Source: JAVBKA01 sp031546715 (lineage in GTDB: Bacteria; Bacillota; Clostridia; Oscillospirales; UBA929). From it: 5,861 bases of DNA. The DNA lies in contig JAVBKA010000221.1 in assembly GCA_031546715.1 (NCBI GenBank), forward strand, positions 1-5,861. The letters are read 5' to 3'. How positions within the stretch are numbered: the stretch's first letter is position 1; each line of letters starts with the position of its first letter. The position numbers and the translations under genes are program-made. The notes beneath the pieces were generated by a model. The model saw only the letters and a list, made by a program, of their open reading frames with translations, did no database searches and was not told the origin of the DNA. Below are positions 1 through 5,800 of this stretch, piece by piece.

Positions 1-42
1 CCTACGCCGATTCACCCAAAATGTAGCAACCCCTCAGAGGAC

Positions 43-63
43 GGCACGTGCAGAGCCCGTGCC
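43..63. repeat. Hairpin in left repeat, 9-bp arms with 3-nt loop
   Basis: The arms are 43-51 and 55-63 with loop AGA and one internal A-G mismatch. The equivalent hairpin in the right copy is 5710-5730. One C-G pair here is an A-T pair there, so the stem is kept while the sequence changes. Confidence 0.75.
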
Positions 64-95
64 CTACAAGAACCGCCAAACGTATTGCAAACCTC

Positions 96-114
96 GGGCG
101 AACAATGTTCGCCC
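96..114. repeat. Perfect 8-bp hairpin in left repeat
   Basis: GGGCGAAC at 96-103 pairs perfectly with GTTCGCCC at 107-114 around a 3-nt loop. The counterpart in the right copy is 5656-5674, with identical arms and a loop that differs at one base. Confidence 0.8.
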
Positions 115-286
115 CTACACCGATTTACCCAAGGTGCAACACCCCACCGTTCGTAGGGTGCGACGTCCTCGGCGCACCGCCGTTTTAACCCACGCACCGT
201 ATCGCCTTAGTGCCATGCGCACCGCCGCTGCGCTGTGTTGCGTTTCTCCTTGCGACTTTTTGGTTCGCGCGGCTCAAGGACAGCTT

Positions 287-306
287 TCGAGCCTTGAGAG
301 GCTCGA
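287..306. repeat. Perfect 8-bp hairpin in left repeat
   Basis: TCGAGCCT at 287-294 pairs with AGGCTCGA at 299-306 around a 4-nt loop. The right copy has the same arms at 5464-5483, and only one loop base differs. Confidence 0.8.
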
Positions 307-331
307 TTTAAGGCTCTGCCATAAAAATCCG

Positions 332-351
332 CAAGCTTTTGAAAAAGCTTG
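332..351. repeat. Inner-end hairpin of left repeat
   Basis: The arms are 332-340 and 343-351 (9 bp, core AAGCTTTT) with a 2-nt loop. On the minus strand it is followed by CGG and a run of five T. The matching hairpin in the right copy (5419-5438) differs at both strands of two base pairs, so pairing is preserved. It lies 36 bp before the likely -35 box of copA and could reduce transcription entering from the left, although the T tract is better placed for minus-strand transcripts. Confidence 0.65.
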
Positions 352-386
352 ACTAAAACTTTTTGCATTTTGCTAAAAATTAATGC

Positions 387-418
387 TTGTAATTTCTTAT
401 TGAAGGTGGTATTATAAT
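387..418 (+). promoter_or_regulatory. Predicted promoter of the copper operon
   Basis: TTGTAA at 387-392 is a fair -35 box. A 17-bp spacer separates it from TATTAT at 410-415, which has TG one base upstream (407-408), as in an extended -10. An overlapping TATAAT at 413-418 is an alternative -10 but would need a 20-bp spacer. Either choice puts transcription start near 421-426, just before the CsoR-type operator. This is read by eye from consensus and has no experimental support here. Confidence 0.6.
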
Positions 419-428
419 TCTTGCAAAT

Positions 429-445
429 ATACACTAGGGGGGTAT
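429..445 (+). promoter_or_regulatory. CsoR-type operator overlapping the copA ribosome binding site
   Basis: The 17-mer ATACACTAGGGGGGTAT has the ATAC-N9-GTAT outline and G tract of CsoR operators. As I recall the Bacillus subtilis copZA box (ATACCCTACGGGGGTAT), 15 of 17 positions agree. It lies a few bases after the predicted transcription start, where bound repressor would block initiation or early elongation. A CsoR gene in the same operon supports the reading. Its G tract (436-442 with the preceding A) is also the only Shine-Dalgarno sequence in front of the ATG at 451. No second copy was seen ahead of csoR or the HMA-TauE/SafE gene. Confidence 0.8.
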
Positions 446-450
446 CCTAC

Positions 451-2913
451 ATGCAACAAATTTTGAAAATCAGCGGTATGACATGTGCATCCTGCTCAGC
501 AAGAATTGAAAAAATTACATCGAGGCTGGTGGGCGTGACAAGCTCCAGCGTAAATCTAGCGGCTGAAAAGCTCACTATTGCCTATGACGAAGCTCAGGTT
601 ACACTAGAACAAATTACAGCCGCCGTCACAAAGGCCGGCTTTCAAGTCTTGCCAGAAGTCAAGTCAAAAGATATCACAATTCCTGTGGGCGGCATGACCT
701 GCGCGTCCTGTTCCACACGAGTTGAAAAGGTACTAAACAAGCTTGATGGCGTCAGCTCTGCCACTGTCAACCTTGCAACAGAAAAGGCTGTTATTACATA
801 TAATCCTGACGTAGTGCGCATTTCCCAGATTAAAGCGGCAATCACAAAGGCGGGCTACACACCTCTGGAAACCCAAACCGCCACCCAAGTTGACGAGGAC
901 GCTATTCGCAAGCAAAAGGCAATTAAAACGCTATGGACAAAATTTTGGATATCTGCTGTCTTTTGTATTCCCCTTCTATACATCGCAATGGGCTCCATGA
1001 TATGGTGGCTGCATTTCCCAATTCCTGCGTTTTTAGCTCCCATGCAGTACCCGCTGGTGTACTCAATAGTGCAAATATTACTTACTCTCCCAATCGTCAT
1101 TGCAGGTCGCCGTTTTTATACGGTGGGCTTTAAAGCGTTGTGGCACAGAAGCCCCAATATGGATTCACTGATTGCCATGGGCACTACTGCCGCCATCGGC
1201 TACAGCTTGTATTCAGTTTACAGGATTACACAGTTTGATTTTATGGCGGTAGACCACTTGTATTTTGAAACCGCCGGTGTTATCATTACTCTTATTTTAC
1301 TGGGCAAATCCTTAGAAGCAGGCTCAAAGGGCAAAACATCAGAAGCCATTAAAAAGCTCATGGGGCTTGCGCCGAAAACTGCATTGGTGATTCAGGATGG
1401 ACAAGAAATTGTAATCTCTGTAGACGAAGTCGAGGTAGGCGATATTCTTATCGTTAAGCCCGGTGAAAAAATTCCTGTTGACGGTGAAGTCGTTCAAGGA
1501 CACACCGCCATTGATGAATCTATGCTGACTGGTGAAAGTATTCCTGTTGAAAAAAATGCGGGCAGTTCTGTTTATGCCGCAAGTATTAACGGTAACGGCT
1601 CAATTCAGTTTCGAGCCACAAAGGTTGGGGCGGACACTGCCTTGGCGCATATTATTAAGCTGGTTGAGGACGCTCAAGGCTCTAAAGCTCCCATCGCACA
1701 AATGGCGGACATCGTTTCAGGGTATTTTGTGCCAATAGTGTTCGGAATTGCGCTTTTTTCCGCAGTGGCTTGGCTTATAAGTGGTGCGGATGTTACGTTT
1801 TCACTTAAAATTTTTATATCCGTTTTAGTAATTGCATGTCCTTGCGCCTTGGGTCTGGCTACGCCTACGGCAATTATGGTAGGCACCGGCAAAGGCGCAG
1901 AATATGGTGTGCTTATTAAGGGCGGCGAGGCGTTGGAAACCGCTCACAAAATTAACACCATTATTTTTGACAAAACAGGCACAATTACCGCAGGAAAACC
2001 CGAAATTACAGATGTTATTACCTCCAAAGATTACACCAAGGAGCGACTTTTACAGCTCGCCGCCTCTGCTGAAAAAGGCTCGGAGCATCCCTTAGGCGAG
2101 GCGATTGTACGTGGAGCGGAAAAAGACAGCGTACCGCTTCTTACGGTTGACAACTTTCAAGCAATACCCGGTCACGGAATTGAGGTCAGTATTGGCGGTC
2201 AAGCAGTATTATTAGGCAACCGAAAGCTGATGAATCAGCGCAGTGTTGACATTTCAGCCCTAGAATCTCAATGGGAACGGCTGGCGGGGGAAGGAAAAAC
2301 ACCGATGTATATCGCCGCTGACGGCGTTTTGGCAGGGGTAATTGCAGTAGCGGACGTTGTAAAGGAAAGCAGTGCAAGGGCCATAGCCAAGCTTCGCGAA
2401 ATGGGTATCGAGGTTGCAATGATTACAGGCGACAACCGCAAAACCGCCGAAGCCATCGCCAAGCAAGTGGGCATAGACAGAGTTTTGGCGGAGGTGCTCC
2501 CTCAGGACAAGTCCGGCGAGGTCAAAAAACTTCAAGAAGCGGGGCGCAAAGTCGCCATGGTGGGTGACGGAATCAACGACGCTCCCGCACTTGCTCAGGC
2601 AGATATTGGCATTGCAATCGGTTCAGGTACTGATGTTGCGATGGAATCAGCGGACATTGTGCTTATGCGCAGTGATTTAATGGAAGTTCCTACGGCGATT
2701 AAGCTCAGTAAAAGCACAATTCGGAATATTAAGCAAAACCTGTTCTGGGCGTTTGCTTACAATATAATCGGCATACCAATCGCAGCGGGAGTGCTGTACC
2801 TCTTTGGCGGACCTACCCTTAACCCTATTTATGCGGCGGCGGCAATGTCCATGTCCTCAGTGTCAGTTTTAACAAATGCCTTGAGGCTCAGAGGCTTTAA
2901 GCCGTACAAGTAA
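451..2913 (+). CDS. copA: Cu(I)-exporting P1B-type ATPase CopA
   Basis: This 820-residue inner-membrane pump is predicted to export cytosolic Cu(I) using ATP. Two N-terminal HMA domains carry GMTCASC at residues 9-15 and 81-87. The membrane copper site is shown by CPC at 463-465, with YN at 770-771 and MSS at 801-803 in the last two membrane segments, the pattern of Cu(I)-type P1B-1 ATPases. Catalytic motifs are all present: TGES 360-363, DKTGT with phosphorylated Asp507, the SEHP motif with His546, TGDN 659-662 and GDGIND 705-710. Length is normal for a two-HMA CopA and no frameshift is seen. I chose the ATG at 451 because AGGGGGG at 436-442 sits 8 nt ahead and because the protein then begins directly at the first HMA domain; the frame is open from a TTG at 421, but that lies at the predicted transcription start. 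First gene of the operon, under the CsoR-type operator. Copper over silver specificity is inferred. Confidence 0.98.
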   Translation: MQQILKISGMTCASCSARIEKITSRLVGVTSSSVNLAAEKLTIAYDEAQVTLEQITAAVTKAGFQVLPEVKSKDITIPVGGMTCASCSTRVEKVLNKLDGVSSATVNLATEKAVITYNPDVVRISQIKAAITKAGYTPLETQTATQVDEDAIRKQKAIKTLWTKFWISAVFCIPLLYIAMGSMIWWLHFPIPAFLAPMQYPLVYSIVQILLTLPIVIAGRRFYTVGFKALWHRSPNMDSLIAMGTTAAIGYSLYSVYRITQFDFMAVDHLYFETAGVIITLILLGKSLEAGSKGKTSEAIKKLMGLAPKTALVIQDGQEIVISVDEVEVGDILIVKPGEKIPVDGEVVQGHTAIDESMLTGESIPVEKNAGSSVYAASINGNGSIQFRATKVGADTALAHIIKLVEDAQGSKAPIAQMADIVSGYFVPIVFGIALFSAVAWLISGADVTFSLKIFISVLVIACPCALGLATPTAIMVGTGKGAEYGVLIKGGEALETAHKINTIIFDKTGTITAGKPEITDVITSKDYTKERLLQLAASAEKGSEHPLGEAIVRGAEKDSVPLLTVDNFQAIPGHGIEVSIGGQAVLLGNRKLMNQRSVDISALESQWERLAGEGKTPMYIAADGVLAGVIAVADVVKESSARAIAKLREMGIEVAMITGDNRKTAEAIAKQVGIDRVLAEVLPQDKSGEVKKLQEAGRKVAMVGDGINDAPALAQADIGIAIGSGTDVAMESADIVLMRSDLMEVPTAIKLSKSTIRNIKQNLFWAFAYNIIGIPIAAGVLYLFGGPTLNPIYAAAAMSMSSVSVLTNALRLRGFKPYK

Positions 2914-2923
2914 GGGGAAAATC

Positions 2924-3562
2924 ATGAAAAGATTTTTAATTTTAACGGTTCTGATTGTGTGCCTCGGGGCACTGAGCGCGTGCAGCAGTATAGATATTGT
3001 GGGAGAAAAATCGGCGGCGTCCTTTGGCGAGGTGCTCAAAATAGCAAAGGTCAGCGGTGGCGACGGCGCATGGACGATTACCGCTCCTGATGATTCGGCG
3101 GCTTTTAACTTCAGCAATCGCAATATGGGTATTGTGTTTGACGCAAAGCCGTTTATAAACGCAGGGCTGGATACGTCAAAGCTCCCGACCCCTGATTATC
3201 TTTATATGGATGACAAAATTTATATAGACCCTGAAATGTATCTCAGCTCAATGCCCGAGCAATACGAGGCACAGCAGGCGTTTGAGGCGTTTAAAGAGGC
3301 ACAGCGCAGCAGAATCGGCTATCATCACGAGTTAGACCATTTCGGCGCGAGCCTCGGCGGCGGGAATATGTTTGAATGGGCGAAGGACATGAGCAAAAAC
3401 GACAAGGACATTGTTTTTGTCCTAGACCCGAAGGCGTTTACAGACGCAGGAGTTGACGCCACCAAGGTGGAAGGCTGGGTTTTTGCCAAGGTTGACACCA
3501 AGGACGCAAGTGGAAAGTCAATCCAAGTGGATAAGCTTTTGAAGCCTTTTGATATAGGATAA
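2924..3562 (+). CDS. Unrecognised lipoprotein with internal duplication, copper operon
   Basis: I do not recognise the family. The 212-residue product begins with a lipoprotein signal: MKRF, a hydrophobic stretch at 5-16 and lipobox LSAC with Cys20, so it is probably anchored on the outer face of the membrane. The mature part holds a diverged duplication: residues 69-87 (IVF, then D73, K75, F77, A80-G81, D83, K86) match 163-181 (IVF, then D168, K170, F172, A175-G176, D178, K181). Between the units is a His-bearing segment, YHHELDHFG at 133-141 (His134, His135, His139), with Met residues nearby at 105, 110, 149 and 156. These could bind copper, but no known copper motif is seen. The start has AGGGG at 2913-2917, 6 nt upstream, and lies 10 bp after copA, so the two are surely cotranscribed. 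Operon position suggests a role in handling exported copper or in the envelope response; this is inference. Confidence 0.88.
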   Translation: MKRFLILTVLIVCLGALSACSSIDIVGEKSAASFGEVLKIAKVSGGDGAWTITAPDDSAAFNFSNRNMGIVFDAKPFINAGLDTSKLPTPDYLYMDDKIYIDPEMYLSSMPEQYEAQQAFEAFKEAQRSRIGYHHELDHFGASLGGGNMFEWAKDMSKNDKDIVFVLDPKAFTDAGVDATKVEGWVFAKVDTKDASGKSIQVDKLLKPFDIG

Positions 3563-3578
3563 TGTGGTAGGTGAAATT

Positions 3579-3917
3579 ATGAATGGGACTGTGGATGAGA
3601 TTATAAATGAAGAAACGAGCTGCCCCCACTGCGAGGAAAATTGTCGGCACACCGAGCGGACGGCAAAGCTGCAAACCAACCTGTTGACACGGCTGAACCG
3701 TGTGGAAGGGCAGGTTCGGGGTATTAAGGGCATGATTGAGAAAAATTCGTACTGCGATGATGTGCTACATCAAATCGCTTCGGCGCAGGCGGCACTGGAT
3801 TCCGTGAGTAAAATGGTGCTAGAAAGCCATATTAGAGGCTGTCTTGTGGAGAAAATTAAAGAGGGCGATGATGAAATTGTGGACGAGCTGATTGTGACTA
3901 TCGGCAAGCTCTTGTAA
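3579..3917 (+). CDS. csoR: Copper-sensing transcriptional repressor CsoR
   Basis: This 112-residue protein belongs to the CsoR/RcnR (DUF156) family of all-helical repressors that leave DNA on binding Cu(I). The family signature RLNRVEGQVRGI is at 38-49. The copper ligands are all present: Cys59 (in YCDDVL), His84 and Cys88 (HIRGC), the Cys-His-His/Cys spacing that distinguishes CsoR from Ni/Co-sensing RcnR and from persulfide sensors lacking the His. An N-terminal extension carries Cys15, His17, Cys18, Cys22 and His24, an extra potential metal or thiol site. ATG 3579 is preferred: AGGTGA at 3569-3574 lies 4 nt ahead. An in-frame GTG at 3564 with AGGA at 3556-3559 is a possible alternative adding five residues. 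It is 16 bp after the lipoprotein gene, and its likely target is the operator at 429-445, giving autoregulation of the operon. Confidence 0.96.
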   Translation: MNGTVDEIINEETSCPHCEENCRHTERTAKLQTNLLTRLNRVEGQVRGIKGMIEKNSYCDDVLHQIASAQAALDSVSKMVLESHIRGCLVEKIKEGDDEIVDELIVTIGKLL

Positions 3918-4031
3918 GGCCGCCTAAAGCAGTCTTACTGTAGCCAAAAGTTGCATAAAAATCTAAATAGCCCAAAGTAAACTAAAACAGCCAGAACTTA
4001 ACCTAACCTAACCGAAAATGAGGAGTACCAA
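3918..4031 (+). other. 114-bp gap with TAACC tandem repeat and a strong RBS
   Basis: This is the only sizeable gap inside the gene cluster. It holds three perfect tandem TAACC units at 3999-4013 and, at 4021-4025, an AGGAG ribosome binding site 6 nt before the next ATG. A 4-bp dyad CAGT-CTT-ACTG at 3930-3940 is too weak to call a terminator. TTGCAT at 3951-3956 resembles a -35 box but has no good -10 at normal spacing. No CsoR-type operator is present, so the downstream gene either reads through from copA or has a promoter I cannot identify. Confidence 0.5.
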
Positions 4032-5342
4032 ATGGTAAGCAAAAACTTGCAGATTGAAGGCATGTCCTGCTCTGCATGTGAAACAAGAATTGAAAATAAA
4101 CTGCAAAAGCTTGACGGCGTACAGTCGGCTAATGCAAGCTATGCCAAGGGCGTATTAAAGGTCGCCTTTGATGAAAAGCGCGTTTCCCTTGACGCTATTA
4201 CTCAGGTTATTGAAAAAATGGATTACCATGTTAAAGGCGAATTTGTTACGGAGAAAAAGCCCAATGAGGGCATGTCCTTAAAGCTCCTAGCAGTTATCGG
4301 GGTTATTTTGCTTGGAGTATATCTCATCGTTCAAAACACTATTGGTCTTGACATAATTCCAGAGGTTGACGCGAGTATGGGTTATGGACTGCTGTTTATT
4401 GTGGGGCTTTTGACCTCGCTGCACTGTATTGCAATGTGTGGCGGGATTAACATTTCTCAAACTGTTGTCAAGGGCGATGCGCCAAAAACCGTCAAGGATA
4501 AGCTTTTTCCAAGCTTGCTTTATAATTTGGGGCGTGTGATTTCGTATACCGTTATCGGTGGAATTGTGGGGGCTATTGGGTCGGCGTTTAGTCTCTCGGG
4601 TAGCGGAAAGGCGGTTGTGTCTTTTATTGCGGGCGGGTTTATGGTCATTATGGGGCTGAATATGCTGAACGTTTTCCCATGGCTGCGCAGACTGCAACCT
4701 CGGTTGCCAAAGAGCTTGGGTAAGCTGATTAACAACGGCAAGCGGGGCAAGGGACCATTAATCGTGGGTCTGCTCAACGGGCTTATGCCTTGCGGACCGT
4801 TGCAAACTATGCAGATTTACGCATTTGGTACAGGCAGCTTTTTGGGCGGTGCGCTGTCCATGCTGGTCTTTAGTCTTGGCACGGTGCCGCTGATGTTTGG
4901 ACTTGGTGCGCTCAGCTCGTTTTTAACTTCGAAGTTTACTAAAAATATGATGAAAATCAGCGCATTGCTGGTGTTGGTGCTGGGGGTCGTGATGTTTGGT
5001 CGGGGCTTGGCACTGTCGGGCGTAGATGTGACGGCTATGCTTGGGGGCGATTCCTCGGTAGCGCAGATTAAGGATGGCATTCAAGAGGTTACCACGGTTT
5101 TACAGCCAAACAGCTATGAGGCGATAACTGTAAAGGTTGGTGTGCCGGTGAAGTGGACGATTAAGGCGGAGGAGGAGAATATTAACGGCTGTAATAATGA
5201 GTTTACAATTCCTGATTTTAATTTGACTGTGCCGCTGTTGCCGGGGGATAATGTGGTTGAGTTTACGCCGACTAGTACTGGGACGGTGGGGTATAGCTGT
5301 TGGATGGGGATGATTCAGAGCAATATTAAAATAGTTGATTAA
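4032..5342 (+). CDS. HMA / TauE-SafE (DsbD_2-like) membrane / cupredoxin fusion protein
   Basis: A 436-residue membrane protein built from three parts. Residues 1-69 are an HMA domain with GMSCSAC at 10-16 (Cys13, Cys16). Residues about 83-328 are a TauE/SafE or DsbD_2-type membrane domain; I count seven hydrophobic segments near 83-103, 117-139, 162-187, 192-213, 241-262, 268-290 and 304-328. It carries HCIAMCGG at 131-138 (Cys132, Cys136) and MPCG at 252-255 (Cys254), the Cys motifs usual in this family. Residues about 351-436 are a cupredoxin-like beta domain with Cys387 and YSCWMGM at 421-427 (Cys423, Met425, Met427) as likely copper ligands. With HMA in the cytosol, seven segments place the cupredoxin outside. 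Automatic annotation usually says sulfite exporter, but context and all three modules point to copper transfer. Direction (export, delivery to an enzyme, or electron transfer) is unknown. AGGAG at 4021-4025 supports the start. Confidence 0.93.
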   Translation: MVSKNLQIEGMSCSACETRIENKLQKLDGVQSANASYAKGVLKVAFDEKRVSLDAITQVIEKMDYHVKGEFVTEKKPNEGMSLKLLAVIGVILLGVYLIVQNTIGLDIIPEVDASMGYGLLFIVGLLTSLHCIAMCGGINISQTVVKGDAPKTVKDKLFPSLLYNLGRVISYTVIGGIVGAIGSAFSLSGSGKAVVSFIAGGFMVIMGLNMLNVFPWLRRLQPRLPKSLGKLINNGKRGKGPLIVGLLNGLMPCGPLQTMQIYAFGTGSFLGGALSMLVFSLGTVPLMFGLGALSSFLTSKFTKNMMKISALLVLVLGVVMFGRGLALSGVDVTAMLGGDSSVAQIKDGIQEVTTVLQPNSYEAITVKVGVPVKWTIKAEEENINGCNNEFTIPDFNLTVPLLPGDNVVEFTPTSTGTVGYSCWMGMIQSNIKIVD

Positions 5343-5401
5343 TATGATGAAATCTTCATAATAATTACATATCAGTCATGTATAATGATTTGTGATTGAC
5401 T
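5343..5401 (+). other. A/T-rich spacer between the operon and right repeat
   Basis: The spacer holds no gene. A 5-bp A/T dyad at 5347-5359 is too weak for a terminator. TATAAT at 5381-5386 looks like a -10 box and would start a transcript running into the right repeat, but no good -35 box stands at normal distance. Confidence 0.4.
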
Positions 5402-5418
5402 ATGCAAAAAGTTTTGAT

Positions 5419-5445
5419 TGAGCTTTTTCAAAAGCTCATGGTTTT
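5419..5445 (+). terminator. Candidate operon terminator formed by the repeat's inner hairpin
   Basis: TGAGCTTTT at 5419-5427 pairs perfectly with AAAAGCTCA at 5430-5438 around a 2-nt loop and is followed by TGGTTTT (5439-5445). It lies 77 nt after the last stop codon and is the first sizeable hairpin there. The stem is A/T-rich and the T run short, so termination may be weak; no better candidate was found. Confidence 0.4.
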
Positions 5446-5463
5446 AAAAGGCAACGCCTTTTA
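5445..5463. repeat. Perfect 8-bp hairpin in right repeat
   Basis: TAAAAGGC at 5445-5452 pairs with GCCTTTTA at 5456-5463 around loop AAC. The equivalent place in the left copy (about 305-329) keeps only a GGC/GCC core at 312-320 plus a partial A/T stem, so this is the least conserved hairpin of the set. Confidence 0.65.
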
Positions 5464-5483
5464 TCGAGCCTCGCAAGGCTCGA
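5464..5483. repeat. Perfect 8-bp hairpin in right repeat
   Basis: TCGAGCCT at 5464-5471 pairs with AGGCTCGA at 5476-5483 around loop CGCA. It has the same arms as 287-306 in the left copy and directly abuts the preceding hairpin. Confidence 0.8.
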
Positions 5484-5655
5484 AATCTATCCTTGAGCCG
5501 CGCGAACCAAAAAGTCGTAAGAAAAAACGCAACATAGCGTAGCGGCGTTGCGCAGGGCACTAAGGCGATTCGGTGCGTGGGTTAGAACGGCGGTGCAACC
5601 AGGACGTCGCACCCTACGAACGGTGGGTTACTGCACCTTGGGTGAATCGGCGTAG

Positions 5656-5674
5656 GGGCGAACTTTGTTCGCCC
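5656..5674. repeat. Perfect 8-bp hairpin in right repeat
   Basis: GGGCGAAC at 5656-5663 pairs with GTTCGCCC at 5667-5674 around loop TTT. Its arms are identical to those at 96-114 in the left copy. Confidence 0.8.
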
Positions 5675-5709
5675 GAGGGTTGCAAAAGCGTTCGGCGGTT
5701 TCTTTGTAG

Positions 5710-5730
5710 GGCAAGGGCTCTGCTCTTGCC
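5710..5730. repeat. 9-bp hairpin in right repeat with one G-U pair
   Basis: GGCAAGGGC at 5710-5718 pairs with GCTCTTGCC at 5722-5730 around loop TCT, with one wobble pair. It is the counterpart of 43-63 and has a compensating change at the fifth pair. Confidence 0.75.
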
Positions 5731-5800
5731 GTCGTCTCCCTAGAATTGCTGCACCTTTGGTGTAATCGCATGTTTTCCAAAGTCCCGCTCATGCCGCGGG

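Larger units (their letters stand above)
1..368 (-). repeat. Left copy of a long palindrome-rich repeat element
   Basis: Read on the minus strand, this stretch matches 5402 to about 5779 on the plus strand, so the two copies form an imperfect long inverted repeat around the copper operon. Exact shared blocks include 253-280 with 5490-5517 (28 bp) and 143-169 with 5601-5627 (27 bp). In sense order it holds hairpins at 332-351, 287-306, 96-114 and 43-63, each with a counterpart in the other copy. The outer part is modular: the sequence at 1-30 recurs in diverged form from 114, a period of about 113 bp. The match runs to the window edge, so the element probably continues outside. It contains no convincing gene. 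A frame open at 368-207 (53 codons) is partly shared with the right copy but is not supported as protein-coding. Confidence 0.88.
5402..5779 (+). repeat. Right copy of the long palindrome-rich repeat element
   Basis: This is the inverted counterpart of 1-368. It begins at the same internal point (ATGCAAAAAGTTTT at 5402, matching 355-368 reverse-complemented) and stays alignable to about 5779, with 27-28 bp exact blocks at 5490-5517 and 5601-5627. Hairpins follow in order at 5419-5438, 5445-5463, 5464-5483, 5656-5674 and 5710-5730. The outer part repeats itself: the sequence from 5628 returns in diverged form from 5746, a period of about 118 bp. An open frame of 46 codons (5402-5542) starts at the inner end and shares LEPREPKSRK with the left copy, but changes elsewhere fit conserved stems better than conserved protein. 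The sequence resembles dispersed palindromic repeats I associate with gut Clostridia genomes; that recollection is unverified. Confidence 0.88.

Noticed and set aside
12..352. Open frames on both strands within 12-352
   Set aside because: They run through palindromic repeat sequence, have no RBS, and show low-complexity Arg/Cys/Pro-rich translations without any recognisable domain.
207..368. Small ORF in the left repeat (53 codons, minus strand) and its 46-codon relative at 5402-5542
   Set aside because: The frames begin at the same point and share a stretch, but there is no RBS, the stop positions differ, many changes alter residues, and the variation follows hairpin pairing. More likely a by-product of the repeat.
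421..450. TTG at 421 as the start of copA, adding ten residues
   Set aside because: It lies at the predicted transcription start with no ribosome binding site ahead, and the added residues would be encoded by the CsoR-type operator. ATG 451 has a good SD and begins at the HMA domain.
3564..3578. GTG at 3564 as the start of csoR
   Set aside because: Not excluded, but ATG 3579 has the better-placed AGGTGA and standard start codon. The added five residues lie outside any known part of the family.
3930..3940. Terminator after csoR
   Set aside because: The stem is only 4 bp and no T run follows it.
4287..4697. 136-codon open frame antisense to the HMA-TauE/SafE gene
   Set aside because: It is a shadow of a well-supported membrane protein gene, has no RBS or domain, and its composition is that expected from the complement of hydrophobic codons.
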